A stretch of 64,000 nucleotides of DNA, taken from NCBI RefSeq assembly GCF_038004425.1, contig NZ_JBBORC010000001.1, positions 1,279,001 through 1,343,000 on the forward strand. The letters are read 5' to 3'. Positions 23,993 through 33,142 of the stretch are shown piece by piece. The position numbers and the translations under genes were made by a program. Position 1 is the stretch's first letter, and every line of letters begins with the position of its first letter. The notes beneath the pieces were generated by a model. It had not been told where the DNA came from. It ran no database searches and saw only the letters and a program-made list of their open reading frames with translations. The DNA comes from Solibacillus sp. FSL W7-1464 (lineage in GTDB: Bacteria; Bacillota; Bacilli; Bacillales_A; Planococcaceae).

Positions 23993-24005
23993 GTATGTTT
24001 GTATA

Positions 24006-24296
<291 letters not shown>

Positions 24297-24492
24297 TTAT
24301 TCTAATGGTGTTTTCAGCACTTTTCAACAGTTAAAACATTATATTTATGGAATTACAAATAATTGTAAAACCTTGTAAAATAAAGCCTCGCCTGTTAAAG
24401 GTGTCTCATCCGACTATATTGTATCATATTTCACCACAATCAAATTCCCGTTAGGAGATTATAATTTATAAACTGATTTAATGAGTACCAAG

Positions 24493-24759
24493 TTATATGT
24501 TTAATGCCTTCGTGATTTTCTTCACTTCTTTTGTTAAGTAATAAAGCTGTTCTTGTATTTGTTGTATTTCGATATCAGTATTGGCTTGATTATTAGCTTG
24601 TTGCTGAACTTCTTGTAAGGCCATAGCAGCTGCAATTGTCGAAATTCCTTCGGCTAATGTGGCGAATAAACCGGCTATTATTTCAAGGGAAGCTGCCTGA
24701 CTTATCGGTGAATTATGCTGTGGGGGGTCATTATTTTTCTTTCGATTATTATTTTGCAA
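24493..24759 (-). CDS. Small hypothetical protein with helical repeats
   Basis: The 88-residue product has a polar Asn-rich start, an Ala-rich helix (ASLEIIAGLFATLAEGISTIAAAMALQ split over residues ~23-50) and a charged coiled-coil-like end. No family was recognised. The start was set at TTG 24759 because GGAGG lies eight bases upstream; a TTG at 24774 overlaps that site. It is alone on the minus strand between fer and ypbB. Confidence 0.6.
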   Translation of the reverse strand: MQNNNRKKNNDPPQHNSPISQAASLEIIAGLFATLAEGISTIAAAMALQEVQQQANNQANTDIEIQQIQEQLYYLTKEVKKITKALNI

Positions 24760-24986
24760 TACTATAACCTCCAAAAATATTATTGTATATCATATGGAAC
24801 TGATTAACATTTAAGAATAGTAAGAAAAGATTAAGGATATCTTAGTGCAGTTACATTTAACAGATAGTTAACGTACCCATTAAATTTCTACGGATTTATA
24901 AAGCCTTTAAAATACTGATATAATAGACATCAACAATATTTACGACGTACTATGTAACCTAATACTACGAAAAAGAGGGGTTTGAT

Positions 24987-26024
24987 ATGCTATTCCAACA
25001 AATTCTTTTGAAAATTTTACATACCTTCAAGCAAGAACGCACCATTTCGGCCGCATTTCACCTGTTAAAGGGGAAACGGTCAGGGCAGACGATTCACGAT
25101 GTAGGATTATATAATTTGCATCAGTATTTTGGCCTTCTACCAAAACTATCCCGTAATAATTATGATGAACACATCGATATATTATTTGCAGGGAATTCAA
25201 TAGTGATAGAAGAAAACGGTTATTACAGTATGACGGAAAGCGGAAAGGAGATTGCATCCAAACCACTTCCGGTATCGTTTGACAGTTGGAACTACCGTGG
25301 AAACGAGCATTTATTTTTTTCTCGACTTTCACTTGTTGTGCAAAGCTTATCCTATCAGCTCAATCAAAAAAAAGCGTTCATACCTATTGAAAAAAATGAG
25401 CAGATACAACAATGGGTAAGGGGATTTTTAATTCGGCATCACTATCAAAAACAGCAGCTGCAACAGTTGCTCTATACTGAAATGAAAAGTAGTCTGTCAC
25501 AGCTGACGGTAGAAGACCATATAAAAGACTTCCTTATGTATCGACTTACAGGCTACAATGAACCAGGATTAACGTGGCAACAACTCGCGATTGGCTATGA
25601 AATGCAAGAAATAGATGTCCAGCTGCTTTATATAAGCGGGCTCCATTCATGGCTAAATGAACTATTTGACGGGGAATCCCGGTATCCGTTGTTAAATGAT
25701 ATGGTGCAGGATATCCGTGTTGAAAGTTTGTTGACTACCTCTGCAAGTGCTACTGCAAAGTTATACAGAAGTGGACGTACGATTGAGGAAATTAGTCATA
25801 TTCGACGTTTAAAAATAAGTACGATTGAAGATCATATCGTCGAACTCGCGATGAATGAGGTAAACTTTTCTATAGAACCATTCGTTACAACAGAACAACA
25901 ACGGCAAATTTTAGCTGCGGTAGAAGATTACGAGACGAAACGCTTGAAAAACTTGAAGGAAATATTGCCGCATTTGAGTTATTTTCAATTGCGGTTAACA
26001 TTAGCGAAAGGAGCGGCAACATGA
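24987..26024 (+). CDS. ypbB: YpbB family helix-turn-helix protein
   Basis: The 345-residue soluble protein has a C-terminal helicase-associated helix-turn-helix (SGRTIEEISHIRRLKISTIEDHI, ~residues 260-283). The rest is helical. Its stop overlaps the recS start by 4 bp, the same coupling seen for ypbB-recS in B. subtilis. This suggests a joint role in DNA metabolism, but the molecular function is unknown. GAGGGG precedes the ATG. Confidence 0.85.
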   Translation: MLFQQILLKILHTFKQERTISAAFHLLKGKRSGQTIHDVGLYNLHQYFGLLPKLSRNNYDEHIDILFAGNSIVIEENGYYSMTESGKEIASKPLPVSFDSWNYRGNEHLFFSRLSLVVQSLSYQLNQKKAFIPIEKNEQIQQWVRGFLIRHHYQKQQLQQLLYTEMKSSLSQLTVEDHIKDFLMYRLTGYNEPGLTWQQLAIGYEMQEIDVQLLYISGLHSWLNELFDGESRYPLLNDMVQDIRVESLLTTSASATAKLYRSGRTIEEISHIRRLKISTIEDHIVELAMNEVNFSIEPFVTTEQQRQILAAVEDYETKRLKNLKEILPHLSYFQLRLTLAKGAAT

Positions 26025-27460
26025 TGAATTTACAACAGGCCTTAAAGCAACACTTCGGCTATGAATCTTTCCGTCCGGGGCAGGAAGAGATTATCGGAAA
26101 TATTATCGCGGGCAAAGACGTTGTCGCCATTTTACCGACCGGTATGGGGAAATCTCTCTGTTACCAGCTACCGGGATATTTATTTCAAAAACCAGTGCTT
26201 ATTGTCTCACCGCTTTTATCGCTCATGCAAGATCAGGTCGATCAGCTAAAGCAAATGGGGGAAAAACGGGTCGTTGCACTGAATTCTTTTTTAACGGTGG
26301 ATCAGAAGAGATATGCACTTCATTTTTTGGAAGAGTACCGGTTTATTTTCGCCTCTCCGGAAATGCTGTTGCAACCTCAAGTAAAAGCAAGAATTCAAAA
26401 CATGGAACTTTCTCTCATTGTCGCCGACGAAGCGCATTGTATTTCTCAGTGGGGTTTTGATTTCCGTCCGGACTATTTGCGGATTGGAGAAATATTATCG
26501 GAATCGAACCGTCCGCCAATACTGGCATTATCTGCCACAGCTACAGACACCGTATTGGCTGATATCCAATCCTATTTGAAAATGAATTCACCTTTTCACT
26601 ATATGCATGCTGTAAACAGAGAAAATATTCATCTAGTAAAAAAGCTCTTTTCAGCGCGTGAGGAGAAGAGTGAATGGATTTTCGAACATGTTAAAAATAC
26701 AGCCGGTCCGGGCATTATTTATACACAATCCAGGTCGAAAGCAGAAGCGATCAGTTTACAGCTTTTGCAGAAAAATATTTCGGCGGCTGCTTATCACGCC
26801 GGTAAGGAAGCACAGGACCGTCAGTTTATACAGCAGCAATTTTTAGCGGGTCAGCTTGAATGGATTGTTGCGACAAATGCGTTTGGTATGGGTGTCCATA
26901 AAGAGAACGTCCGTCAAGTCATTCATGAAACAATGCCTGCAACACTATCAAATTATATGCAGGAAATCGGCCGGGCAGGTCGTGATGGTAAGAAAGCCGT
27001 CGCTATTTTATTATATTGTGAGGGCGATGAGCAATTTGCAAAATTTATTGCATCAGAAGATTTGCCGAAAAACATTCATGTGGACAGGTTTACCGAAGTA
27101 ATGGCAGCAGGTGAACAGCCGCAGTCATTACTTGCAAGTGGAGAAATGTCAGAAGTGGTTTTTCGTGTATTAAGTTATTGGCTGGCACGTGAATCGGCTC
27201 AGGAGGTAAAGAGCCGGATGCTGAAATTGCAGATTAAGAAATTTGAAGAAGTCCAGCTCGTATTAAAGCTTATTGAGCATGCGGAATGTATGCGTAAGCA
27301 AGTAGTTCAATACTTTGGTCAACAATTAACAAAGCAGCAGGAAAATTGTTGTTCCAACTGTGGGATCGAACTTTCTCAACTTGTGGAGGAGCGAGATCCA
27401 TCAAGAAAAACGATTAAAATGACCAATTGGCAACATCGCCTCGAGAAAATATTGTTATAA
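26021..27460 (+). CDS. recS: RecQ-family ATP-dependent DNA helicase RecS
   Basis: The 479-residue helicase has motif I PTGMGKS (~residues 44-50), motif II DEAHCISQWGFDFRPDY (~137-153) and the RecQ motif VI QEIGRAGRDG (~310). A shortened RecQ C-terminal region has four Cys for zinc (CMRKQ...CCSNCG). It lacks an HRDC domain, so it corresponds to B. subtilis RecS (YpbC) and not the larger RecQ. It unwinds DNA 3'-5' in recombination and fork repair. Translation is coupled to ypbB. Confidence 0.92.
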   Translation: MMNLQQALKQHFGYESFRPGQEEIIGNIIAGKDVVAILPTGMGKSLCYQLPGYLFQKPVLIVSPLLSLMQDQVDQLKQMGEKRVVALNSFLTVDQKRYALHFLEEYRFIFASPEMLLQPQVKARIQNMELSLIVADEAHCISQWGFDFRPDYLRIGEILSESNRPPILALSATATDTVLADIQSYLKMNSPFHYMHAVNRENIHLVKKLFSAREEKSEWIFEHVKNTAGPGIIYTQSRSKAEAISLQLLQKNISAAAYHAGKEAQDRQFIQQQFLAGQLEWIVATNAFGMGVHKENVRQVIHETMPATLSNYMQEIGRAGRDGKKAVAILLYCEGDEQFAKFIASEDLPKNIHVDRFTEVMAAGEQPQSLLASGEMSEVVFRVLSYWLARESAQEVKSRMLKLQIKKFEEVQLVLKLIEHAECMRKQVVQYFGQQLTKQQENCCSNCGIELSQLVEERDPSRKTIKMTNWQHRLEKILL

Positions 27461-27549
27461 ACTCGTAATCTACTATCGAACCGTTTACTTTTATGTAGAA
27501 ATTGGTCATAATAAAGTTATAATTTTTAGTAGTTGGAGGGGTGCAGGCC

Positions 27550-28260
27550 ATGACAAAAGAAGATTACCGGGAAAAGGTAGAGGAGCATCGTCAAGAGATT
27601 GACCTACATAACGAGTCAGGTACAAAAATGTCACGTGTTAGCCGACATCGAAAGAAAAACGGAAAAAAACAAACAAATCCAATAATGACGGTCTTAACAG
27701 TTGTCTTAATTTTTATTCCTTTAGTTATTTTAGCTTATGTGTGGTTGATCTATGAACCGAAAACATCAGCAATTGAAAACGTAAACGTGGATAAGAAGGA
27801 CGATTTGGTAGTGGAGATTCAAAAGCAGGATCCGAAAACACAGCCATCTGCTACGAACGATGACGAAGAAAAAGAAGAAACAAAGGATGACAATACAGCC
27901 GAAGTGGATGAGGCTAAAGCAGAAAAAGCAAAATTAGCTGCTGAAGAAGCGAAAAAGGCAGAGGCACGAATCGCAAGTGAAAAAGCAGCAAAAGAAGCAG
28001 CGGAAATCAAAAAGGCGGAAGAAGCCCAGAAGGTAGCGGCGGCTAAAGCGAAAGAGCAGGAAGCAAAGAAAAAAGCTGCTCAGGAAGCGGCTAAAGGACA
28101 GCAAAAAACACATACTGTCCAATCGACTGACAATCTATACCGCATTGCATTAAAGTACTACGGTAACGGTAGTACGGAATATGTCAATAAAATAAAAGCT
28201 GCCAACAATCTATCATCCGACAGTATTGCAACGGGGCAAGTATTAGTAATTGTTCCATAA
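27550..28260 (+). CDS. ypbE: YpbE-like membrane-anchored LysM protein
   Basis: The ~236-residue product has a basic cytoplasmic tail and one membrane helix (MTVLTVVLIFIPLVILAYVW, residues ~45-64). A long charged Ala/Lys/Glu stretch (~85-185) is probably helical and spans the wall. A C-terminal LysM domain (THTVQSTDNLYRIALKYYG onwards) binds peptidoglycan. The start ATG 27550 has TTGGAGGGG upstream; the GTG at 27541 is too close to it. It may tether the membrane to the wall; no enzymatic domain is present. Confidence 0.88.
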   Translation: MTKEDYREKVEEHRQEIDLHNESGTKMSRVSRHRKKNGKKQTNPIMTVLTVVLIFIPLVILAYVWLIYEPKTSAIENVNVDKKDDLVVEIQKQDPKTQPSATNDDEEKEETKDDNTAEVDEAKAEKAKLAAEEAKKAEARIASEKAAKEAAEIKKAEEAQKVAAAKAKEQEAKKKAAQEAAKGQQKTHTVQSTDNLYRIALKYYGNGSTEYVNKIKAANNLSSDSIATGQVLVIVP

Positions 28261-28287
28261 TTTTTTCTATCTTGTATAACGACTTGT

Positions 28288-28320
28288 AAAAAGACGAACC
28301 GTTCCGGCTCTCGTCTTTTT
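28288..28320 (+). terminator. Terminator after ypbE
   Basis: AAAAAGACGA (28288-28297) pairs with TCGTCTTTTT (28311-28320), then CTTT. Confidence 0.8.
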
Positions 28321-28438
28321 CTTTATGAGGGAAATTTATTGTTTAGCAAACTTAATTATGTTTACGCTTAATTAATGTTTATTAAAACATTAAATCAGGC
28401 TATTTTATAATTAGTCTTTTTGAATTGGAGGACCGTGT

Positions 28439-29197
28439 ATGGTCATAATAAGTAGTATCGGAATCGCCTGTATTTTAGTCCTTCTCTATATGTTTAAAGA
28501 AGCACATGAGAATAATATCCGGTCACATGAAGTGAAAGCAAATGGCGATATGGAAACAATCCATCTTTTTTTTATATCAGATACACATGCGCGCAAAATT
28601 AATAAGGGAATGATTCATTCCATTGATCAAGATATAGATGCTGTCCTCATAGGAGGAGATTTTGTCGATCGTCGGACTTCTGAAGAAACCGTTCTTCATA
28701 ATATACGCATGCTCACAAAACTTGGCCCTACCTATTTTATATGGGGGAATAATGATATCGAATTCGGTGAATCAAAGCTGCGTCAACTACTGGCAGATCA
28801 TCATATTCGAATTATAGAGAACGGATCAATCAAACTGAAGAGCAAAAATGATGTGTCACTTAGCGCAGTATCATATAGTCCTGGGGATCAGAATATGAAC
28901 CGGGCCATCGAGCAATGCGAGGAAAGGAACACAGTTTTCGTTGCACATAATCCGGAGTTGTTTCGCAAAGTACATAAGCATTTTCAACCATTGCTCAGTA
29001 TTGGGGCCCATTTACACGGCGGGCAAATCCGCCTCGGGAAATTTGGGGTGCAACCGCACGGATATTTTAAAAAAATCAAAAACCGCTATGAACTTGTCAG
29101 CAATGGGTATGGCACGACTCTTATCCCGCTGCGCCTCTGTGCTAAACCGGAAAGTCATCTTATTACAATAAAATTTAAAAAAGATGAATGGGAATAA
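28439..29197 (+). CDS. ypbG: Metallophosphoesterase YpbG
   Basis: The 252-residue product has a short N-terminal membrane helix (VIISSIGIACILVLLYMF). The calcineurin-like motifs follow in order: ISDTHA (~residue 46), GGDFVDRR (~72), GNND (~102), VAHNPE (~170) and GAHLHGGQ (~193). These bind two metals. The substrate is unknown. GGAGGAC precedes the ATG by seven bases; a GTG five bases upstream is out of frame. Position matches ypbG of B. subtilis. Confidence 0.88.
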   Translation: MVIISSIGIACILVLLYMFKEAHENNIRSHEVKANGDMETIHLFFISDTHARKINKGMIHSIDQDIDAVLIGGDFVDRRTSEETVLHNIRMLTKLGPTYFIWGNNDIEFGESKLRQLLADHHIRIIENGSIKLKSKNDVSLSAVSYSPGDQNMNRAIEQCEERNTVFVAHNPELFRKVHKHFQPLLSIGAHLHGGQIRLGKFGVQPHGYFKKIKNRYELVSNGYGTTLIPLRLCAKPESHLITIKFKKDEWE

Positions 29198-29239
29198 GCG
29201 AATCGCAAGCTATAGGAATTGAATTAAGGAGATGTTAGT

Positions 29240-30205
29240 ATGCAAAAGGTAGAAGCAATCATTGTTGGTGGTGGTCCTTGCGGATTAGCTGCTGCAATTG
29301 AACTACAAAATATCGGATTGTCCCCAATCATTATCGAAAAAGGTAATATTGTCAATGCGATTTACAATTATCCGACACATCAGACTTTTTTTAGTACGAG
29401 TGAGAAACTGGCGATCGGTGATGTGCCGTTTATTATTGAGCAACGAAAACCGAAACGCAATCAGGCACTTGTCTATTATCGTGAAGTGGTGAAAGCAAAA
29501 AAACTTCAAGTAAATCGGTTTGAAACAGTGAAGAGTGTTGCAAAGGTAGATGATCTATTTACCGTGCAGACAGATAAAGACAGCTATGAAACACCGTATG
29601 TAATCATTGCGACAGGCTATTACGATCATCCGAACTATTTGAATATACCAGGAGAAAGTTTGCCGAAAGTTCATCATTATTTTAAAGAAGGGCACCCGTT
29701 TTTTGATTTGAAAGTGCTTGTAATCGGCGGCAAAAATTCTGCAATCGATGCTGCGTTGGAGCTTAACAAGGCAGGCGCACATGTGACGGTCATTTATCGC
29801 GGGAATGATTATTCCCCGAGCATTAAGCCATGGGTATTGCCGGAATTTCTTGGGCTTGTCCGTGAAGGGGAAATTACAATGCACTTTAATACTGAAGTAA
29901 AAGAAATTCGAGAAAACGAAGTCGTTGTAGTAATAGAAGGCCAAACTGAAATAATTGATAATGATATTGTATTTGCAATGACCGGTTACCACCCTGACCA
30001 TCGCTTCATCCGTGAAATGGGCGTTGATATTGATGAACAAACCGGTAGACCGACATTCGATCCTGAAACAATGGAAACAAATGTAGAAAATCTATTTATT
30101 GCCGGTGTAATTGCTGCAGGTAATAATGCAAATGAAATCTTTATTGAAAACGGCCGCTTTCATGGTAATATGATCGCACAAAAAATTGCTCGTCAAACTA
30201 CATAA
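29240..30205 (+). CDS. ypdA: Bacillithiol disulfide reductase YpdA (Bdr)
   Basis: The 321-residue flavoprotein of the thioredoxin-reductase type has an FAD motif GGGPCGLAAA (~residues 9-18). The NADPH motif VIGGKNSAIDAALEL (~154-168) follows. The TrxR-like CxxC is absent; the lone Cys of GGGPCG is typical of YpdA. It reduces oxidised bacillithiol (BSSB). AAGGAGATG gives the ribosome binding site. ansA follows 12 bp downstream and is probably co-transcribed. In B. subtilis ypdA is followed more directly by prsW (ypdC). Confidence 0.93.
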   Translation: MQKVEAIIVGGGPCGLAAAIELQNIGLSPIIIEKGNIVNAIYNYPTHQTFFSTSEKLAIGDVPFIIEQRKPKRNQALVYYREVVKAKKLQVNRFETVKSVAKVDDLFTVQTDKDSYETPYVIIATGYYDHPNYLNIPGESLPKVHHYFKEGHPFFDLKVLVIGGKNSAIDAALELNKAGAHVTVIYRGNDYSPSIKPWVLPEFLGLVREGEITMHFNTEVKEIRENEVVVVIEGQTEIIDNDIVFAMTGYHPDHRFIREMGVDIDEQTGRPTFDPETMETNVENLFIAGVIAAGNNANEIFIENGRFHGNMIAQKIARQTT

Positions 30206-30217
30206 GGGGTGAATGAT

Positions 30218-31183
30218 ATGAAGAAAAAAGTAGTGCTTATTACGACAGGTGGAACGATTGCGAGTACACGCAATAAGAAAAATAAGCTCGAGTCCGGTAA
30301 ACTTGATGGTCAAGCCATTTTATCAATGTGCCAGCTGGAAAATGAGATGGATATTGAACTGATTGATCTCTATCAAATACCATCGATGCATATGACATTC
30401 GATAATTTAAATCTACTGAATCAAACGATCAAAAATGTCTTCAACGATCAATCAGTGAGTGGAATTGTCATTACACATGGTACGGATAGCTTAGAGGAGA
30501 CAGCCTATTTTTTAGAGCTGACAATACACGATGACCGTCCGATAATCGTAACAGGTTCACAAAAATCGCCTGGCGACATTGGTACAGATGTATATTCGAA
30601 TCTGCGTAATTCTTTATTGGTTGCCTCAAATGAAGAGGCGAAAAATATAGGCGTGTGTGTCGTCTTTAATGAAAAAATCATTCATTCCAGATACGTAAAG
30701 AAAATGCATTCTTCAAGTATTAACGGTTTTGGTGCCATTGGCTATGGAATGCTTGGCTTTATCGATAACGATGAAGTAATCATTTACCAGAAGCCGACCC
30801 ATAAGGAAGTATATGAAATAAAAGAAAGTTATCCTGCTGTCGAGATTGTATTTGCGTATTTAGGCGCAAGTTCCATCATATTGGATGCCCTTTACGAAGC
30901 AAATGTCGAGGGTGTGGTACTTGTCGGAGCAGGCCGCGGTCAAGTTGCCCCGAATATGATGGGTGCAATCGAAAAGCTTTGTCAAAGGGGAACGAAAGTC
31001 GTATTGACGACATCGACAGAAGAAGGGCGTGTTTTCCCGACTTATGATTATTACAGTAGTGCGAACTACTTGAAAGATAGCGGTGTTATTATGGGAGGGG
31101 ATTTTGATCCGAAGAAAGCTCGATTGAAGCTCCTGTTGATGATTGCAAACGGCAACACGAATTTTGATACATTTATGCATTAA
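30218..31183 (+). CDS. ansA: Type I L-asparaginase
   Basis: The 321-residue enzyme hydrolyses asparagine to aspartate and ammonia. Catalytic motif 1 is TTGGTIAST (~residues 7-15) with the nucleophilic Thr. Motif 2 is THGTDSLEETA (~87-97) with Thr-Asp. There is no signal peptide, so it is cytoplasmic. The ATG at 30218 has AGGGGTGA upstream; a GTG at 30209 overlaps that site. Insertion of ansA between ypdA and prsW is a local difference from B. subtilis. Confidence 0.93.
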   Translation: MKKKVVLITTGGTIASTRNKKNKLESGKLDGQAILSMCQLENEMDIELIDLYQIPSMHMTFDNLNLLNQTIKNVFNDQSVSGIVITHGTDSLEETAYFLELTIHDDRPIIVTGSQKSPGDIGTDVYSNLRNSLLVASNEEAKNIGVCVVFNEKIIHSRYVKKMHSSSINGFGAIGYGMLGFIDNDEVIIYQKPTHKEVYEIKESYPAVEIVFAYLGASSIILDALYEANVEGVVLVGAGRGQVAPNMMGAIEKLCQRGTKVVLTTSTEEGRVFPTYDYYSSANYLKDSGVIMGGDFDPKKARLKLLLMIANGNTNFDTFMH

Positions 31184-31187
31184 TGCT

Positions 31188-31219
31188 AAAAACTCGGTGG
31201 AAAAATCAGCCGAGTTTTT
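31188..31219 (+). terminator. Terminator after ansA
   Basis: AAAAACTCGG (31188-31197) pairs perfectly with CCGAGTTTTT (31210-31219). Confidence 0.85.
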
Positions 31220-31308
31220 ATATTTTCTAGACAAAAATTGGGTATGCTACACTGTTATGAAAAAAATAGTGCTATACTATTAGGAGTCGAGAATCGAAAG
31301 GAGCCGGC

Positions 31309-31983
31309 ATGATGTTTATACTTTTATCAGCAGCGATTGCGCCGGGTTTAGCCCTTTTAAGCTACTTTTATTTACGCAATGAGATGGATACCGAACCACG
31401 GCGAACATTATTGCATTCCTTTATATATGGTGGGGTTATTACATTCCCTGTTTTATTCATACAGTTTGTTATAAAAGAAGAACAGACATTTTCGAATCCG
31501 TTCTTTATAAATGTAGTATTTACCAGTTCGATAGAAGAATTCGTAAAATGGCTTATTATTCTTGCGGTAATATTACACCACATTGAATTTGATGATCCGT
31601 ACGACGGTATTTTGTATGGTGCAGCTGTATCGTTAGGTTTTGCGACTGTTGAAAACGTCATCTATCTATTATCTTTCGGAATTGATCAGGCTTTTATGCG
31701 TGCATTATTACCGGTTTCGAGCCATGCTCTGTTCGGTGTAGTAATGGGTTACTATTACGGAAAGGGGAAGTTTTCAAGTGATGAAATACAGAAGAAGTAT
31801 ATCGCACTTGCCCTCTGTGCCCCTATAGGACTGCATATTATGTACAATTCGATTTTAATGTTAGAAGAATATTTCATGTATGTAATGTTACCGTTTATGC
31901 TATTCTTATGGACGTTTGCATTGCGCAAAGTCAAGCAGGCACACGAACATCTAATTGAACATTTATCCCGCAGCAACGGGTAG
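31309..31983 (+). CDS. prsW: Intramembrane glutamic protease PrsW
   Basis: The 224-residue protein has about seven membrane helices. SSIEEFVKW (residues ~65-73) holds the EExxK catalytic motif. ENVIY and the two His-containing motifs SSHALFG and GLHIMYNS complete the Abi/PrsW active-site pattern. In B. subtilis it makes the first cut in RsiW and so releases SigW under envelope stress. It can also affect spore germination through SleB. AAAGGAG precedes the paired ATG codons. sleB and ypeB follow after a long spacer. Confidence 0.92.
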   Translation: MMFILLSAAIAPGLALLSYFYLRNEMDTEPRRTLLHSFIYGGVITFPVLFIQFVIKEEQTFSNPFFINVVFTSSIEEFVKWLIILAVILHHIEFDDPYDGILYGAAVSLGFATVENVIYLLSFGIDQAFMRALLPVSSHALFGVVMGYYYGKGKFSSDEIQKKYIALALCAPIGLHIMYNSILMLEEYFMYVMLPFMLFLWTFALRKVKQAHEHLIEHLSRSNG

Positions 31984-31984
31984 T

Positions 31985-32165
31985 AATTTATTTGCCTCGA
32001 AAGCGTAGCGGCAGAGGCAAAACTACCCGTAACAGCCCGATTGGTTCGGGCCAATACGATGTTGGTCACACAAGCGCTGTCACAGGATGTGACGGTTTTA
32101 GCTTGTGTTCTTTCGAATCAGCGGGATGAAGAGTCCGCTGATTGAAGTTTCACTTTATCCCGCAG
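31985..32165. repeat. GC-rich intergenic repeat R1
   Basis: The stretch is full of short hairpins. GCCAATACGATGTTGGTC (32050-32067) is, in reverse complement, 16/18 identical to 47798-47815 of R4. GTCACAGGATGTGAC (32079-32093) likewise matches the R4 hairpin at 47771-47785. No open frame is convincing. Confidence 0.6.
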
Positions 32166-32176
32166 CAATAATTTAT

Positions 32177-32216
32177 AAAAGGTTTGTTACAAATATTTTT
32201 GTAGCAAACCTTTTTC
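32177..32216 (+). terminator. Terminator before sleB
   Basis: AAAAGGTTTGTTAC (32177-32190) pairs with GTAGCAAACCTTTT (32201-32214, one G-U), ending in TTTTT. Confidence 0.75.
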
Positions 32217-32248
32217 TATGTAAAAAACGGATTAGCCAAATGAAAATA

Positions 32249-32272
32249 AGTGAAGAAAATATTTTCTTCACT
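32249..32272. repeat. Perfect 24-bp palindrome upstream of sleB
   Basis: AGTGAAGAAAAT is followed directly by its reverse complement ATTTTCTTCACT. It lies 23 bp before the -35 element of the sleB promoter and could be an operator or a cruciform. Confidence 0.6.
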
Positions 32273-32294
32273 CTTAAAAAAGCAGTTTGACAAT

Positions 32295-32323
32295 GTATAA
32301 ACTTTTCAATTTTCTCCATCCTA
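32295..32323 (+). promoter_or_regulatory. SigG-type promoter of sleB-ypeB
   Basis: GTATAA (32295-32300) and CATCCTA (32317-32323) are spaced 16 bp, fitting the forespore SigG consensus (GYATRA / CATNMTA). The transcript would begin around 32330, right before AGGAG at 32331. Confidence 0.65.
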
Positions 32324-32340
32324 CTGAAAAAGGAGTGGAA

Positions 32341-33129
32341 ATGTCAGTGAAAAAAATCGTCTTGTTCGTATTCATTATATCAAGTAGTTTTGTAAGTCAT
32401 ACATTTGCATTTTCAGGTCAGGATGTGCAGCGGGGTGCATTTGGTGACGATGTAATCGAGTTACAGGCACGACTTCAATATTTAAGTTTCTATAATGGAA
32501 AGATTGACGGGAAATTTGGTTACGGAACATATTGGGCACTTCGAAATTTCCAGGAGCAGTACGGCTTACCGGTGGATGGGATTGCCGGAAGGGCAACAAA
32601 GGAAAAGCTGGAGAATAATTCGGATTATGATAAGGCATGGGTTCATAAACAAATCAATGCAGGGAACAGCTTTACGTACTATGGCGGAATCGCGTTGGAA
32701 AATCAGGTGAAAAAAGGGGGGAATGGCGGAAAAAGTGCAAACGATACGACCTCCATGCAGCTTCCGCCAGGCTACACCGATCAGGACCTGCAAATTTTAG
32801 CGAATGCAGTATACGGGGAAGCACGAGGCGAGCCGTATGAAGGACAAGTTGCTGTTGCCGCTGTAATCCTGAATCGCCTGGAATCTCCGGAATTTCCGGA
32901 TACAATTTCGGAAATTATTTTCCAGCCATTAGCTTTCACGGCTGTTGCAGACGGTCAGATTTGGCTTACTCCGAATGAACGTGCAAAACAGGCCGTATTG
33001 GATGCGATCAACGGTTGGGACCCATCCGAGAATGCTTTGTATTATTTTAATCCTGTTACAGCGACGAGTAATTGGATTTGGTCAAGACCTCAAATCAAAC
33101 AAATTGGTGAGCATATTTTCTGCTTATAG
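32341..33129 (+). CDS. sleB: Spore cortex-lytic enzyme SleB
   Basis: The 262-residue product has a signal peptide (VKKIVLFVFIISSSFVSHTFA). A peptidoglycan-binding domain follows (residues ~28-85: RGAFGDDVIELQARLQYL onwards), then a short linker and the SleB/hydrolase_2 catalytic domain (~140-262: ILANAVYGEARGEPYEGQVAVAAVILNR split over the active site Glu). It is a lytic transglycosylase that cuts spore cortex during germination, acting only on muramic-lactam peptidoglycan. The ATG at 32341 has AAAGGAG upstream; a farther start at 32287 lies before the promoter. ypeB follows 13 bp on. Confidence 0.95.
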   Translation: MSVKKIVLFVFIISSSFVSHTFAFSGQDVQRGAFGDDVIELQARLQYLSFYNGKIDGKFGYGTYWALRNFQEQYGLPVDGIAGRATKEKLENNSDYDKAWVHKQINAGNSFTYYGGIALENQVKKGGNGGKSANDTTSMQLPPGYTDQDLQILANAVYGEARGEPYEGQVAVAAVILNRLESPEFPDTISEIIFQPLAFTAVADGQIWLTPNERAKQAVLDAINGWDPSENALYYFNPVTATSNWIWSRPQIKQIGEHIFCL

Positions 33130-33142
33130 GCGGGGGTAAAAC

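Noticed and set aside
27819-28122. Minus-strand open frames opposite ypbE
   Set aside because: They are shadows of the Ala/Lys/Glu-rich stretch (Ser/Phe-rich when read backwards) with no start signals.
29555-30040. 161-codon minus-strand frame opposite ypdA
   Set aside because: It fully overlaps a conserved flavoprotein gene and shows no recognisable motif.
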